From assembly GCA_038528235.1 (NCBI GenBank), contig JBCBEX010000012.1, positions 9,368 to 73,367 on the forward strand: 64,000 nt of DNA, read 5' to 3'. The DNA comes from JBCBEX01 sp038528235 (GTDB lineage Bacteria > Bacteroidota > Rhodothermia > Rhodothermales > Rubricoccaceae). Below the pieces are notes generated by a model. The model saw only the letters and a program-made list of their open reading frames with translations, ran no database searches and was not told the origin of the DNA. How positions within the stretch are numbered: position 1 is the stretch's first letter; the number at the start of each line of letters is the position of its first letter. This document shows positions 35,430 through 43,587 of this stretch, piece by piece. The position numbers and the translations under genes are program-made.

Positions 35430-35563
35430 AGCGGCGTTTGCGTTGACGCCGCAAGCTAACGCGCGGTACGAGATCGCTGCTTCTATGAAACAAGGCCCAG
35501 CAACTTCCACCGGCGGCGTTAATCTCTTACTGACCTCTCACCGAGTCTCTGCGTCCCACCTCC

Positions 35564-36043
35564 ATGCCTGCGATTCCCTCCGCGCGCTTCGGCCATGTCA
35601 ACGTTGTCGCCCGAGACTGGCACCGCCTTGCTGCGTTCTACACGTCCGTGTTCGGGTGCGAGTTCGTACCGCCCGAGCGCGACTACGCCGGGCCGGACCT
35701 AGCCGCCGGCACCGCCCTCCCCGGCGCACGTCAACGCGGTGTTCACCTCCGGCTCCCCGGCGGCGGCCCCGACGGGCCGACCCTCGAAATCTACACGTAC
35801 GACGCCCCGACCTACGAAGGCGCAGTCGAGCCGCCCACCGTCCACCAGCCGGGCTTCGGCCACATCGCCTTCGCTGTCGATGACGTGCACGCAGCGCGCC
35901 AAGCCGTGCTCGCTGCAGGAGGCGAGGCTGTCGGTGAGGTAGTCGAATCCGTCACCTCGACGGGGCAGCGCGTGACGTGGTGCTACTGCCGGGATCCCGA
36001 GGGTAACATCGTGGAGCTTCAGCGGTGGAGCGACGCAGCATAG
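35564..36043 (+). CDS. VOC family (glyoxalase/bleomycin-resistance fold) protein
   Basis: 159 residues with two beta-alpha-beta-beta-beta modules. FGHVNVVARDWHRLAAFYTS begins the first, and FGHIAFAVDDVHAARQAVLA begins the second; the family's closing motif is CYCRDPEGNIVELQRW. Metal ligands appear as His11, the second-module His and the Glu of NIVELQ. Such proteins are metal-dependent dioxygenases, isomerases or binding proteins; substrate unknown. It diverges from the DUF4160 operon. Confidence 0.87.
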   Translation: MPAIPSARFGHVNVVARDWHRLAAFYTSVFGCEFVPPERDYAGPDLAAGTALPGARQRGVHLRLPGGGPDGPTLEIYTYDAPTYEGAVEPPTVHQPGFGHIAFAVDDVHAARQAVLAAGGEAVGEVVESVTSTGQRVTWCYCRDPEGNIVELQRWSDAA

Positions 36044-36060
36044 CGCCTGCCCTGCCACCC

Positions 36061-36231
36061 ATCATACCAGTTCTTTGGGTTGACACCTCATCCCACCCAC
36101 AGAGTCATCCCCGCGAAAGCGAGGACCCATACCGTGAACCGTATAGATCCCGAAACCGAAGGTTCACGCAGTAATCAAGTCCGGGATGACAAAGATGGGA
36201 GTGGGACGCTAACCTGGAGACTTGGTATCAT
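36061..36231. repeat. MITE-like repeat, copy A
   Basis: A 171-bp element bounded by imperfect 14-bp inverted ends (ATCATACCAGTTCT and AGACTTGGTATCAT, 11 of 14 matching). Inside lies a second inverted pair starting AGTCATCCCCGCG (36102-36114) and ending TCCGGGATGAC (36180-36190). The left 70 bp are nearly identical, in reverse orientation, to 40080-40148. It fills the region up to 13 bp before the next start codon, so it may supply that gene's promoter. Confidence 0.7.
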
Positions 36232-36244
36232 CCACCACCATTCC

Positions 36245-36595
36245 ATGCTGCCGATTTCCTACAACGGGCGCCAGTTCCGCACCGTCTCGAACGCCCCAAA
36301 CGGCGAGGTCAGCGACGCGACGCGCTTCGAGTACCGCCAGCGCGGCGATGTCGTGTGGGCGACCTACGAGGGCGGCGGCATCCGCTTCGGTACGCTTGTC
36401 GCTTCGGTGGACGATGATGGCGTCTTGGACATGCGGTATGCGCACGTCAACACGAAGGGCGACATGATGACCGGCACATGCCGTTCGACGCCCGAGGTCC
36501 TACCCGACGGACGCCTGCGGCTGCATGAGCGCTGGCAGTGGACGTCCGGGGACGAGAGCGCGGGCACGTCGGTTGTCGAGGAGATCGCGCCGTAG
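36245..36595 (+). CDS. Conserved hypothetical protein (family sometimes labelled N-acetylglutamate synthase)
   Basis: 116 residues from the ATG at 36245. The sequence follows a small all-beta family seen in Bacteroidota: ISYNGRQFRTVSNAPNGEVS, then VVWATYEGGGIRFGTLVASV, DMRYAHVNTKGDMMTGTC and LHERWQWTSGDESAGTSVVEE. Relatives are sometimes labelled as acetylglutamate synthase, but no acetyltransferase motif is visible, so I leave function open. The upstream region is a dispersed repeat. Confidence 0.75.
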   Translation: MLPISYNGRQFRTVSNAPNGEVSDATRFEYRQRGDVVWATYEGGGIRFGTLVASVDDDGVLDMRYAHVNTKGDMMTGTCRSTPEVLPDGRLRLHERWQWTSGDESAGTSVVEEIAP

Positions 36596-36598
36596 CGG

Positions 36599-37012
36599 TC
36601 ACCCCGTGTCCAGCGGGAGCAACCGGGAGTCGGCCAGCGCGGCGGTGCGGTGTCCTGCACCCGCGAGGTAGTCTGGGTCCTGCGCAAGCCCGAGGAACGC
36701 ATTCACGCTCGGGTAGCGGACGACGAGCACCGCATCCCACGTGGGGCCGTCGGGCCCGATCAGGAACGCCTCGCCGCGTCCATGGACGATGACCTCCGCG
36801 CCGTACTTGGCGATAAAGGGCCGCGTGTGGCGGAGGTACACCGCGTACGCCTCGCCCCCAGAGATCGGAGACGGCGGCGCGAGATCGGGGTGCGCCTCGT
36901 AGCCCGCCGTCTCGCGAAACCGCAGCAGGTTCAGCATGACGACCGGAGCCGCGTGGGCGCGCTGGAGAAACGCCGCGATGGCGTCGGGGCGCGGGTCGAT
37001 GTAGGCGCTCAT
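36599..37012 (-). CDS. DUF1330-like ferredoxin-fold protein
   Basis: 137 residues from the ATG at 37012 (MSAYIDPRPDAIAAFL). The pattern PVVMLNLLRFRE...YAVYLRHTRPFIAKYGAEVIVHGRG and WDAVLVVRYPSVNAFLGLAQDPDYL is typical of DUF1330, a dimeric alpha-beta barrel fold. The conserved PS-x-x-A-F segment and Tyr/His positions are kept. Enzymatic role unknown. It is convergent with the preceding gene, 3 nt between stops, and 58 nt downstream of the GNAT gene. Confidence 0.8.
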   Translation of the reverse strand: MSAYIDPRPDAIAAFLQRAHAAPVVMLNLLRFRETAGYEAHPDLAPPSPISGGEAYAVYLRHTRPFIAKYGAEVIVHGRGEAFLIGPDGPTWDAVLVVRYPSVNAFLGLAQDPDYLAGAGHRTAALADSRLLPLDTG

Positions 37013-37069
37013 GCGGGATTTAGAGACAAGGTGGCGGAGAAGCAAAGGCGGAGCGGGTTGTCCAGATGT

Positions 37070-37603
37070 CTACCACAACGCCGGGTCGCTCAGCGCGGCC
37101 ACGCATGTCAGCGTCCCAGCGGACGGGAGCGCGTTGAGAGCGACCAGCGCCCTCGCCTGCCAACCGAGCGGGTAGGCGAGCGGATACGGTGCCGCGTAGT
37201 CTTCGGCCAGCTTCGCGTCGAAGCCAAAGCGGCCGTAGTAGGCGGGGTCGCCGTAGACAAACACGAGGGCGACGCCACGCTCGGTCAGGTGGGCGAGACC
37301 CGTTTCGATGAGCCGACTGCCGAGGCGCTGCCGCTGCACGTCGGGGTGCACGGCGAGGGGCGACAGGATGTAACCGCGACCTGGCTCGCCGTCGCCGATA
37401 GTGACCGGGCTGAACGCGATATGGCCGACGATCACGCTGTCGACCTCGGCTGTGAGCGTCAGCGTTGCGGGCGTCGTTGTCTCTGCGAGCAACGCAGCCG
37501 ACAGCGCAGCAATGGTCTCGCGTTCGGCTTCGGGAAACGCGGCGAGGTGCAGCGCGCGGATGCCCGCCTCGTCGTGGAGTGTCGCGGATCGAAGCTGCGC
37601 CAT
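37070..37603 (-). CDS. GNAT family N-acetyltransferase (YhbS-like)
   Basis: 177 residues. The acetyl-CoA binding motif A is LSPLAVHPDVQRQRLGSRLIETGL (R-x-x-G-x-G variant Q-R-Q-R-L-G-S). Motif B follows with ALVFVYGDPAYYGRFGFDAK, the YhbS-type 'GdpaYYgRFGF' hallmark. The acceptor substrate cannot be inferred. It lies 21 nt downstream of the aldo/keto reductase gene on the same strand, so the two may be co-transcribed. Confidence 0.9.
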   Translation of the reverse strand: MAQLRSATLHDEAGIRALHLAAFPEAERETIAALSAALLAETTTPATLTLTAEVDSVIVGHIAFSPVTIGDGEPGRGYILSPLAVHPDVQRQRLGSRLIETGLAHLTERGVALVFVYGDPAYYGRFGFDAKLAEDYAAPYPLAYPLGWQARALVALNALPSAGTLTCVAALSDPALW

Positions 37604-37623
37604 GGGGATCAGTCAGGCGCGGC

Positions 37624-38601
37624 TCAGTAGGGGCCTCGGATGTGGTCGTGGACGTGCTCGTCGTAGAATCCGCGCAGGCGTTTGTGCAGGGCGTCGGACA
37701 GAGGCGGCAGCGACGAGATGCGCGCGTTGGCCTCGGCCTGGGCGGGCGAACTCGCGCCAGGGATCACGACCGATACGGCCTCGTGGTCGAGGACCCACCG
37801 CAGCGCCATCTCGACCATTGAGAACCCTTCGGGCACGACCTCGCGGAGTTGCCCCGAGAGCGCAACACCTCGCTCGTAGGGCAGCCCTGCGAACGTCTCG
37901 CCGACGTTGAACGCCTGCCCGTCGCGGTTGAACGCACGGTGGTCGTCCTTCCGAAATACGGTGTCTGTGGTCAGCTTGCCCGTGAGCAATCCGCTCGCCA
38001 GCGGCAGCCGGACGATGATCCCGACGCCCTGCTCGGAGGCACGGTCGAACAGTTCGCGCGCAGGCTTCTGCCGGAAGATGTTGAAGATGACCTGCAGCGA
38101 GGTCAGCCCCTCCTGCTCCAGGCACAGCAGTCCCTCCTCCACCGACTCGACGCTCGCGCCGAACGCTGCGATCAGCCCGTCGTCGCGCTGGCGGCGGAGC
38201 CAATCGAACACATGACCCACGCGCAGCACCTCGGTGGGCACGCAGTGGAGTTGCGTCAGGTCGATCGTTTCGACGCCGAGGCGGTCCCGCGAGCGCTCGG
38301 TGGCGGCGCTCAGGCCGTCTTCGGTGTACTTATCGGGAAACAGTTCGCCCGTCCGCCCGAGCTTGGTCGCGACGACGATGTCGGGGTGCGTCGCGCGGAA
38401 GCGCCCGACGGACTGCTCGCTCGCGCCGTTGCCATAGACATCGGCCGTGTCGAAGAAGCGGACACCGTGGGCGTACGAGGCAGCGAGAATCTGCTGCGCG
38501 ATGGCATCGTCCCAGGGACGGCCCCAGCCGCCACCGAGTTGCCAGCAACCCAGACCGCACTCGGTGACGGGATCGAGGCGACCGAGCGGTCTCTTTTTCA
38601 T
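37624..38601 (-). CDS. Aldo/keto reductase
   Basis: 325 residues of the (beta/alpha)8 NAD(P)H-dependent reductase family. The catalytic tetrad is present: Asp and Tyr in RFFDTADVYGNG, Lys in IVVATKLGR and His in LTQLHC. The cofactor-binding region near the end is VVIPGASSPAQAEANA. The closing segment (LRGFYDEHVHDHIRGPY) is as in Bacteroidota homologues. The natural substrate is unknown. The start at 38601 (MKKRPLGRLDPVTECGLG) is the usual one. Confidence 0.92.
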   Translation of the reverse strand: MKKRPLGRLDPVTECGLGCWQLGGGWGRPWDDAIAQQILAASYAHGVRFFDTADVYGNGASEQSVGRFRATHPDIVVATKLGRTGELFPDKYTEDGLSAATERSRDRLGVETIDLTQLHCVPTEVLRVGHVFDWLRRQRDDGLIAAFGASVESVEEGLLCLEQEGLTSLQVIFNIFRQKPARELFDRASEQGVGIIVRLPLASGLLTGKLTTDTVFRKDDHRAFNRDGQAFNVGETFAGLPYERGVALSGQLREVVPEGFSMVEMALRWVLDHEAVSVVIPGASSPAQAEANARISSLPPLSDALHKRLRGFYDEHVHDHIRGPY

Positions 38602-38700
38602 TGGGGTGAGTTTGGCTAAGTAAGGGAGGGTGTCCTGATTCCGCAGCCCGTACGATTATGAGGCTACCAAGGGGAGATACTCATAGAGCGCGCTCTTCTT

Positions 38701-38847
38701 GTCATCCTGAGCGGCATTCGCGGAGCGAATGAAGCCGAAGAGCCTGCCCTCGCGAACGCGGGGGATCTCCGTCGTATCTCGTCGCGGAGACGCGACCTGG
38801 ATGCTGACCCGGAGGTTCTTCGAATCGCCACGCTCGCTCAGAATGAC
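38701..38847. repeat. 147-bp palindromic repeat with GTCAT ends
   Basis: The ends GTCATCCTGAGCG (38701-38713) and CGCTCAGAATGAC (38835-38847) are inverted repeats matching at 12 of 13 positions. The interior contains several short stem-forming segments (for example ATTCGCGGAGCGAAT). It makes up most of the 331-nt gap between the SDR and aldo/keto reductase genes; the rest of the gap shows nothing else. It belongs with the elements at 36102, 40040 and 55067. Confidence 0.7.
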
Positions 38848-38932
38848 AACAATCTGTGAACGCCTCTCCGCCTGGGCCAGGACACGCTCAGCCTAGGCGG
38901 AGAGCTACCGAGATTGTCGGCGCACCCGTTTT

Positions 38933-39805
38933 CTAGCCCTGCGGGCCGTCCCATTCCGCGACGCCCAATGCCTCAAGGCCGCCCTTGCGGATCGGGTCGG
39001 TGGCGTCGTTGAGGGCCTGGAAGCCGAAGTCGAGCCCGGCGATGGTGCGGAGCGGCCGCTCGCCGTGCGGCATGTCGATGAGCTGGCTGAAGATGTCGAC
39101 CACGATGTGCGCGTCGGTCGGGGCCTCGCCGTTGGCGAACAGGTCGCGCACGGTGCCTTCGAAGCCCTGGAAAAACTCGCCGACGTGCCCGTAGGCTGCC
39201 ATCACCTCTTGGCGCGAGCCCTGCTTCATGTTCTCGAAGAAGCTCGTCTCAAATGGCCCTGGCTCAACGAGGACCACGTCGATGCCGAGCGGCGCGAGCT
39301 CGTAGCGCATCGCTTCGCTCAGGCCTTCGAGACCCCACTTGCTGGCGTTGTAGACGCCGAAGCCCGGGAACGCGGCGCGACCGGCCGTGGAGCTCACCTG
39401 GATGATGAGGCCGTCGCCCTGCGCGCGCATGCCGGGTAGGACCGCGTTAGCCACACGCGCCGTGCCCACGATGTTGAGGTCGAGCTGCGCGAGGAACTCG
39501 TCGGCGGTGAAGGACTCGACGGGGCCGCCGTAGCCGTAGCCCGCGTTGTTGATGAGCACGTCCACGCCGTCCATCTCGCTCACGGCCTGCTGCACGCTGT
39601 CGTCGGAGGTGACGTCCATCTCGTGGACAGAGATCGAGACGCCCTCAGCGGCGGCGAAGTCGCGAAGCTCCTGTGCCTTGGCAGCGTTGCGCGTGTCCAC
39701 GGCGCGCATGGTGGCGTAGACGTGGTGGCCTTTCTGGGCGAGCGTCTTTGCGGCGTCGAGACCAAAGCCGCTGCTGCATCCAGTGATGAGGATCTTCTTC
39801 GACAT
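38933..39805 (-). CDS. Short-chain dehydrogenase/reductase
   Basis: 290 residues of the classical SDR family. The cofactor motif TGCSSGFG is at residues 8-15, NNAG follows DVLI near residue 86, and the catalytic Ser and YNASK are at STAGRAAFPGFGVYNASK. The segment LVEPGPFETSF is characteristic of 'oxidoreductase' SDRs acting on unknown alcohols or ketones. NADP(H) preference is likely from the MRAVDTRN region but unproven. It stands alone. Confidence 0.92.
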   Translation of the reverse strand: MSKKILITGCSSGFGLDAAKTLAQKGHHVYATMRAVDTRNAAKAQELRDFAAAEGVSISVHEMDVTSDDSVQQAVSEMDGVDVLINNAGYGYGGPVESFTADEFLAQLDLNIVGTARVANAVLPGMRAQGDGLIIQVSSTAGRAAFPGFGVYNASKWGLEGLSEAMRYELAPLGIDVVLVEPGPFETSFFENMKQGSRQEVMAAYGHVGEFFQGFEGTVRDLFANGEAPTDAHIVVDIFSQLIDMPHGERPLRTIAGLDFGFQALNDATDPIRKGGLEALGVAEWDGPQG

Positions 39806-39894
39806 AGGTGTTTCTGGCAGAAGGTTGGGGAGAACTAATGCGGTCTGTGCCCCCGACGCAGGTGTGACGTTGCCACCCGCAGGGGGACGGATTC

Positions 39895-39906
39895 CATAGG
39901 CCTATG
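39895..39906. promoter_or_regulatory. 12-bp palindrome upstream of the SDR gene
   Basis: CATAGGCCTATG is a perfect palindrome 90 bp upstream of the SDR start, in the 340-nt gap that otherwise holds repeat copy B. It could be an operator, but one copy in the window is weak evidence. Confidence 0.25.
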
Positions 39907-40039
39907 CGGTGGCGCTTCCCGTCAACGCCGACCGCTCCCGGACCACGCCCACGCAGCGCCGGGGTTTCGCGTCGCGTCGCGAATCGAACGCCCGACGCCT
40001 CACACCAGCCCGCTAGGTTATTAGCTCACCTACACCTTG

Positions 40040-40148
40040 GTCATCCCGGACTTGATCCGGGATCCATACAATGCACCGCATGGGTCCCCGCGTTCGCGGG
40101 GGTGACTCTGTGGGTGGTATGAAGCATCAACCCAGAGAACTGGTATCA
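40040..40148. repeat. MITE-like repeat, copy B (inverted relative to copy A)
   Basis: Read on the minus strand, 40148-40080 matches 36061-36130 nearly base for base (TACCAGTTCT-C/T-TGGGTTGA, CACCCACAGAGTCA, CCCCGCGAA, GGACCCAT). The other end has its own stem, GTCATCCCGGACTTG (40040-40054) with GATCCGGGATCC. The two copies face opposite directions, 4 kb apart. Copy B ends inside the last codons of the phzF-like gene (stop region 40146-40148). Confidence 0.7.
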
Positions 40149-40961
40149 CACCTCGATGACACCCTTGAGGTAGGGCTGCACGGAGCCGCCGATGAGCGTC
40201 CGCGGCACGCCTCCGCGCTCGATTAGCTCGCAGAAAAGCTCGCCGCCGCGCGCGGATGCCTGGTAGGCGTGCAGCGCCGTCTTGCCGAGGCGGTCGGCCC
40301 AGAGGGGGACGAGCGCGCAGTGGATCGAGCCGGTCACCGGGTCCTCGGTCATGGTGGTTCCCTCTTCGGGCGCGAGGTAGCGCGAGACGAAGTCGTAGTC
40401 CCGCCCTGGTGCCGTCGGGACGAAGCCGATCATCTCGGAGCCGCGCATGAGATCGATCAACAAGCCGTAGTCTGGTTGCAGCGCGCGGACCTGTGCTTCG
40501 TCCTCGAACACCGCGTAGTAGTTGATGCCCGCCCGCAGGAACTCAGTCGGCCGCCCGCCCAGTCCAGCGACGATGCGGTCGGTCAGCGTGGCCGGTTCGG
40601 CGGCGTAGGCGGGGAAGTCCATCACGAGGCGGTCGCCGTCTCGGTAGACGAGTAGTTCGCCGCTCCGCGTGTGGAAGCGCAGGGGCGTGCGCTCCACGCC
40701 GAGGTGGTGAAACAGCACGAAGCCCGTGGCGAGCGTCGCGTGGCCACAGAGTGGGATCTCGAAGCTGGGCGTGAACCAGCGCAGGCGGTAGCTACCGTCG
40801 GGATTCGCAGAGACGAAGGCGGTCTCAGCGAGGTTGTTCTCCGCCGCAATCGCCTGCAGCAGCGCGTCGTCCGGCCACGCTTCCAGCACGCACACCGCCG
40901 CCGGATTGCCCGCGAATTGCTGGCTAGCGAAGGCATCGACTTGGAAGAGCGGGATGCGCAT
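40146..40961 (-). CDS. PhzF family isomerase/epimerase-like protein
   Basis: 271 residues of the diaminopimelate-epimerase fold. The family start MRIPLFQVDAFASQQFAGNP, the catalytic Glu in ENNLAETAF, the CGHATLATGFVL motif and the second-half DPVTGSIHCAL are all present. PhzF members isomerise dihydro-aromatic acids; most have unknown substrates, and no phenazine genes are nearby. The ATG at 40961 is preferred over one at 40985. The stop overlaps a dispersed repeat. Confidence 0.92.
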   Translation of the reverse strand: MRIPLFQVDAFASQQFAGNPAAVCVLEAWPDDALLQAIAAENNLAETAFVSANPDGSYRLRWFTPSFEIPLCGHATLATGFVLFHHLGVERTPLRFHTRSGELLVYRDGDRLVMDFPAYAAEPATLTDRIVAGLGGRPTEFLRAGINYYAVFEDEAQVRALQPDYGLLIDLMRGSEMIGFVPTAPGRDYDFVSRYLAPEEGTTMTEDPVTGSIHCALVPLWADRLGKTALHAYQASARGGELFCELIERGGVPRTLIGGSVQPYLKGVIEV

Positions 40962-41021
40962 AGTGCTTCCAAGCTCGACACCCATCTAATAGCTCCGACT
41001 CCAAACTTGCCAACTTGATCC

Positions 41022-41549
41022 CTACACTAAACTCTCTATCTCATCCCGATAAACCCTACCCCTCTCTGACCATTCCTCTTTTTGATAATCGTAGGTATTC
41101 TCGTCAAACCATTTTTTGAGATCACTAATCTGATCACTAGCGCTCCACTTCGAAGGAACCAATAGCTTTTCAAAGGCAACTATATACCACCAGTAAAATA
41201 AATTACCAAATAATTCAGGAATTAGATCTCTATCCACTCTTTTATGCTTTACAGATAGCCAAAGTCTTTCATAGAATCCAATTAATTCCCAAGTTGAATT
41301 TCTTAGTATATCCTCATTTTCAGTATAATTGAGGTCATTGTATATTGTATTGGGATATTTCCTTACGAATTTCTCCGCATTACTACGAGCCCTCAGGATA
41401 CGATCAGAGTGAAACTCCCTATGAAGCTCAAATGTCAGTAATCTCCTTCCTCTATTGCGAGCGAGCACGTAAGCAACTGAAGCACCAAGGACTGCTCCAC
41501 CCATACCACTGACCAAATTCAAGACTACCTCGAACGATGCCGAATCCAT
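41022..41549 (-). CDS. AT-rich gene for a membrane-anchored unknown protein
   Basis: 175 residues from the ATG at 41549. One N-terminal membrane helix (VVLNLVSGMGGAVLGASVAY, about residues 8-27) is followed by a cytoplasmic helical domain with many Lys, Asn, Tyr and Trp residues (NLFYWWYIVAFEKLLVP). The base composition is strikingly AT-rich against GC-rich neighbours, with rare codons for this genome (ATA, AGA, TTA). The layout recalls small phage-defence or DUF4760-like membrane proteins, but no motif confirms this. Recent horizontal acquisition is likely. Confidence 0.7.
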   Translation of the reverse strand: MDSASFEVVLNLVSGMGGAVLGASVAYVLARNRGRRLLTFELHREFHSDRILRARSNAEKFVRKYPNTIYNDLNYTENEDILRNSTWELIGFYERLWLSVKHKRVDRDLIPELFGNLFYWWYIVAFEKLLVPSKWSASDQISDLKKWFDENTYDYQKEEWSERGRVYRDEIESLV

Positions 41550-41824
41550 GTTTACGTACGCATCTCGACGAGACCCACTACTTGAATAGGCGGCTTTGCC
41601 TGCATGTAGCGCTAGCAACTAGAGACGAGCCGTAACCCGCCAGATTTCGCCAACACTATCCTTGCACGCAGCTTTACTAACGGCCTCACCTAGTATACGA
41701 AGCGTCTCCGTGCAGTACTACCAGATTGCTCGGCTACTTCACTCCTAACAAAAGGTGACGCTATGCGAGCTCAAGACTCAGCCGTACCCATCGTCTGAAG
41801 CTTGCAGGGCTGAATTTTGACACT

Positions 41825-42541
41825 TCAGGCCGCCTTGCCACGAACCCGCTGGATCGCCTGGCGCCAGAGGATTTTCGGAATCGAGACCACGTCGCGTGGA
41901 TTCCGCGCGGCCACGAACGCCTCCCGCTTCGCGGTGCGATAGATCTCAGGCGACGCCTTCGAGGGGTGCCCGGCGTCCAGCGGCGGCTGCGGGTCGTACT
42001 CGATGGCGAGCTGCGTGACCTCGGCATGCGCCTGGCCGCACAGCTCCATGACGACGTCGAGCGCGAGGTCGATCCCGGCGGACACGCCCGCCGCCGTGAT
42101 GATCTTCCCGGACCGGACGATGCGCTCGTCGCGGCGAGCGTCCACGCCGAAGCCTTTCAGCACGCTCTGCGCCGCCCAGTGCGTCGTGGCAGGACGCCCC
42201 TTCAGAATGCCCGCCGCTGCGAGCACCAGCGCTCCCGTGCACACCGAGAGCGTCAGGGTGCTCGATTGGTGGGCCGACTGCACCCAGTCAATCAGGGCGC
42301 GGTCCGCCATCGCCGTGGTCGTGTCCGCCGTAGATCCAGGGATGAGGAACAGGTCGGGGGTCGGCGTCTCGGCGAACGAGTGGGTGGCTCCGAGCACCAG
42401 GACGCCGCTGTCGGTCACCACTGGACCGGGCGCGTTGCTGACGAACCGCAGATCCGCGTCGGGGATGGTACGCAGCACTTCGTACGGCCCGATTGCGTCC
42501 AGGGCCGTCATACCGTCGTACAGGACAATCGCTATCTGCAT
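41825..42541 (-). CDS. DJ-1/PfpI family protein
   Basis: 238 residues from the ATG at 42541 (MQIAIVLYDGMTALDAIGPY). It has the class-I glutamine-amidotransferase-like fold. The nucleophile Cys sits in LSVCTGALVLAAAG, and TTHWAA follows as in isonitrile-hydratase-like and GlxA N-domain proteins. There is no C-terminal AraC DNA-binding domain; the last 60 residues are basic. It may be a hydratase or glyoxalase III-like enzyme; not resolved. Confidence 0.88.
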   Translation of the reverse strand: MQIAIVLYDGMTALDAIGPYEVLRTIPDADLRFVSNAPGPVVTDSGVLVLGATHSFAETPTPDLFLIPGSTADTTTAMADRALIDWVQSAHQSSTLTLSVCTGALVLAAAGILKGRPATTHWAAQSVLKGFGVDARRDERIVRSGKIITAAGVSAGIDLALDVVMELCGQAHAEVTQLAIEYDPQPPLDAGHPSKASPEIYRTAKREAFVAARNPRDVVSIPKILWRQAIQRVRGKAA

Positions 42542-42581
42542 CGTTCTAGGGGGTGTCGTTCGGGGAGATTGCGGGGTCGAA

Positions 42582-43529
42582 TCACGCCGCCAGGAAAGCC
42601 GCGACATGCGGATGGACAGCCTCGGCAAACTCGTCGTAGACCAGCAGCTTTGCCCGGGGAATTGCGGTGAAGCCCGCGCACGCGGGGAAGGTTTCGGACA
42701 TCGCTCGGCCTAGCTCGACGGGGAACGTCGGGTCGGCGGCCCCCCAGATGAGGCGAACGGGGAGGTCGAGCGTCGGGTGCAGGCGCGCGAAGTCGTCGAT
42801 GCGGCCCCAGTCGAGGCCTTGGAGGTACTTCGCCAATCCGCGCGCCTTCGTCGGCGAGGCGATGACGGGGTCGAGGATGTAGCGCCTGAAGTCACCGTCG
42901 AGGAGCGCGGGGTCGGCGTAGCAGCCGCCGAAGCCCATCGCAGAGCGACGGAAGGCGCGGGCGCGGAAGAGTGGGGCGAAGAGCCGGTGCGCGCCGGGGA
43001 CCCGCACCAGCTGGGCGTAGAACGGAATCCACGGCGGCCGGTGGCCGGGGATCTCGGTGTTGAAGAGCAGGAGGCGGTCGAGCCGCGCGCGGCCGGGAGC
43101 CTGCCCCGGACCGGATCCGGGGTCGGCAAGGTGCCGCGCGATAGACGCGCCGGTGTCGTGGGCGACCACAGCGTAGCGGTCGAGGCCGAGCCCGGTGGCC
43201 ATCTCGGCGAGCGTCGCGGCCTGGCCGGGGAACGAGAAGTCGGTGCGGGCGCTCCAGCGGCTCTCGCCCGTGCCAGGCAGGTCGATCACGATGCACGTGT
43301 AGGCGTCGCGCAGCCGGTAGGCGAGCGCGCGGTACGTGAAGCCGTTGAACGGCCAGCCGTGCACGAACACGACGGGCGGGCCGGCGCCGAACCGGCGGTA
43401 GGCGACCTCGGCCCCCGAGGTGACCGCGTAGCGCACGGGCTGAGCGAGAAAGAACGCCGTCGCCTCAGCGCGCAGCGGGTCCGTGCCTGCGTTGTGGCCC
43501 GGTGTCTGGGTCGAGGTCGTAGGTACCAT
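42582..43529 (-). CDS. Alpha/beta hydrolase (haloalkane dehalogenase/epoxide hydrolase-like)
   Basis: 315 residues from the ATG at 43529. The oxyanion motif is VFVHGWPFNGFTYR. The nucleophile elbow is AHDTG, with Asp in place of Ser, as in haloalkane dehalogenases and epoxide hydrolases. LIWGAADPTFPVELG holds the acid, and the final His is in EAVHPHV. The cap domain is Pro/Arg-rich. The substrate is unknown. It lies 40 nt upstream of the DJ-1 gene on the same strand, so the two may form an operon. Confidence 0.85.
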   Translation of the reverse strand: MVPTTSTQTPGHNAGTDPLRAEATAFFLAQPVRYAVTSGAEVAYRRFGAGPPVVFVHGWPFNGFTYRALAYRLRDAYTCIVIDLPGTGESRWSARTDFSFPGQAATLAEMATGLGLDRYAVVAHDTGASIARHLADPGSGPGQAPGRARLDRLLLFNTEIPGHRPPWIPFYAQLVRVPGAHRLFAPLFRARAFRRSAMGFGGCYADPALLDGDFRRYILDPVIASPTKARGLAKYLQGLDWGRIDDFARLHPTLDLPVRLIWGAADPTFPVELGRAMSETFPACAGFTAIPRAKLLVYDEFAEAVHPHVAAFLAA

Positions 43530-43587
43530 GAGTAGCCCCTCCGTTTGCCTTGCCATGCAGAGCCATGCTACGCCGGTGCGCTGGACA

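Noticed and set aside
36245..36595. Assignment as N-acetylglutamate synthase
   Set aside because: No acetyltransferase motif is visible; the label seems to be inherited in databases. I kept it as conserved hypothetical.
36061..40148. CRISPR array
   Set aside because: The repeats are few, inverted and unevenly spaced with no regular spacers, so they are interspersed palindromic elements.
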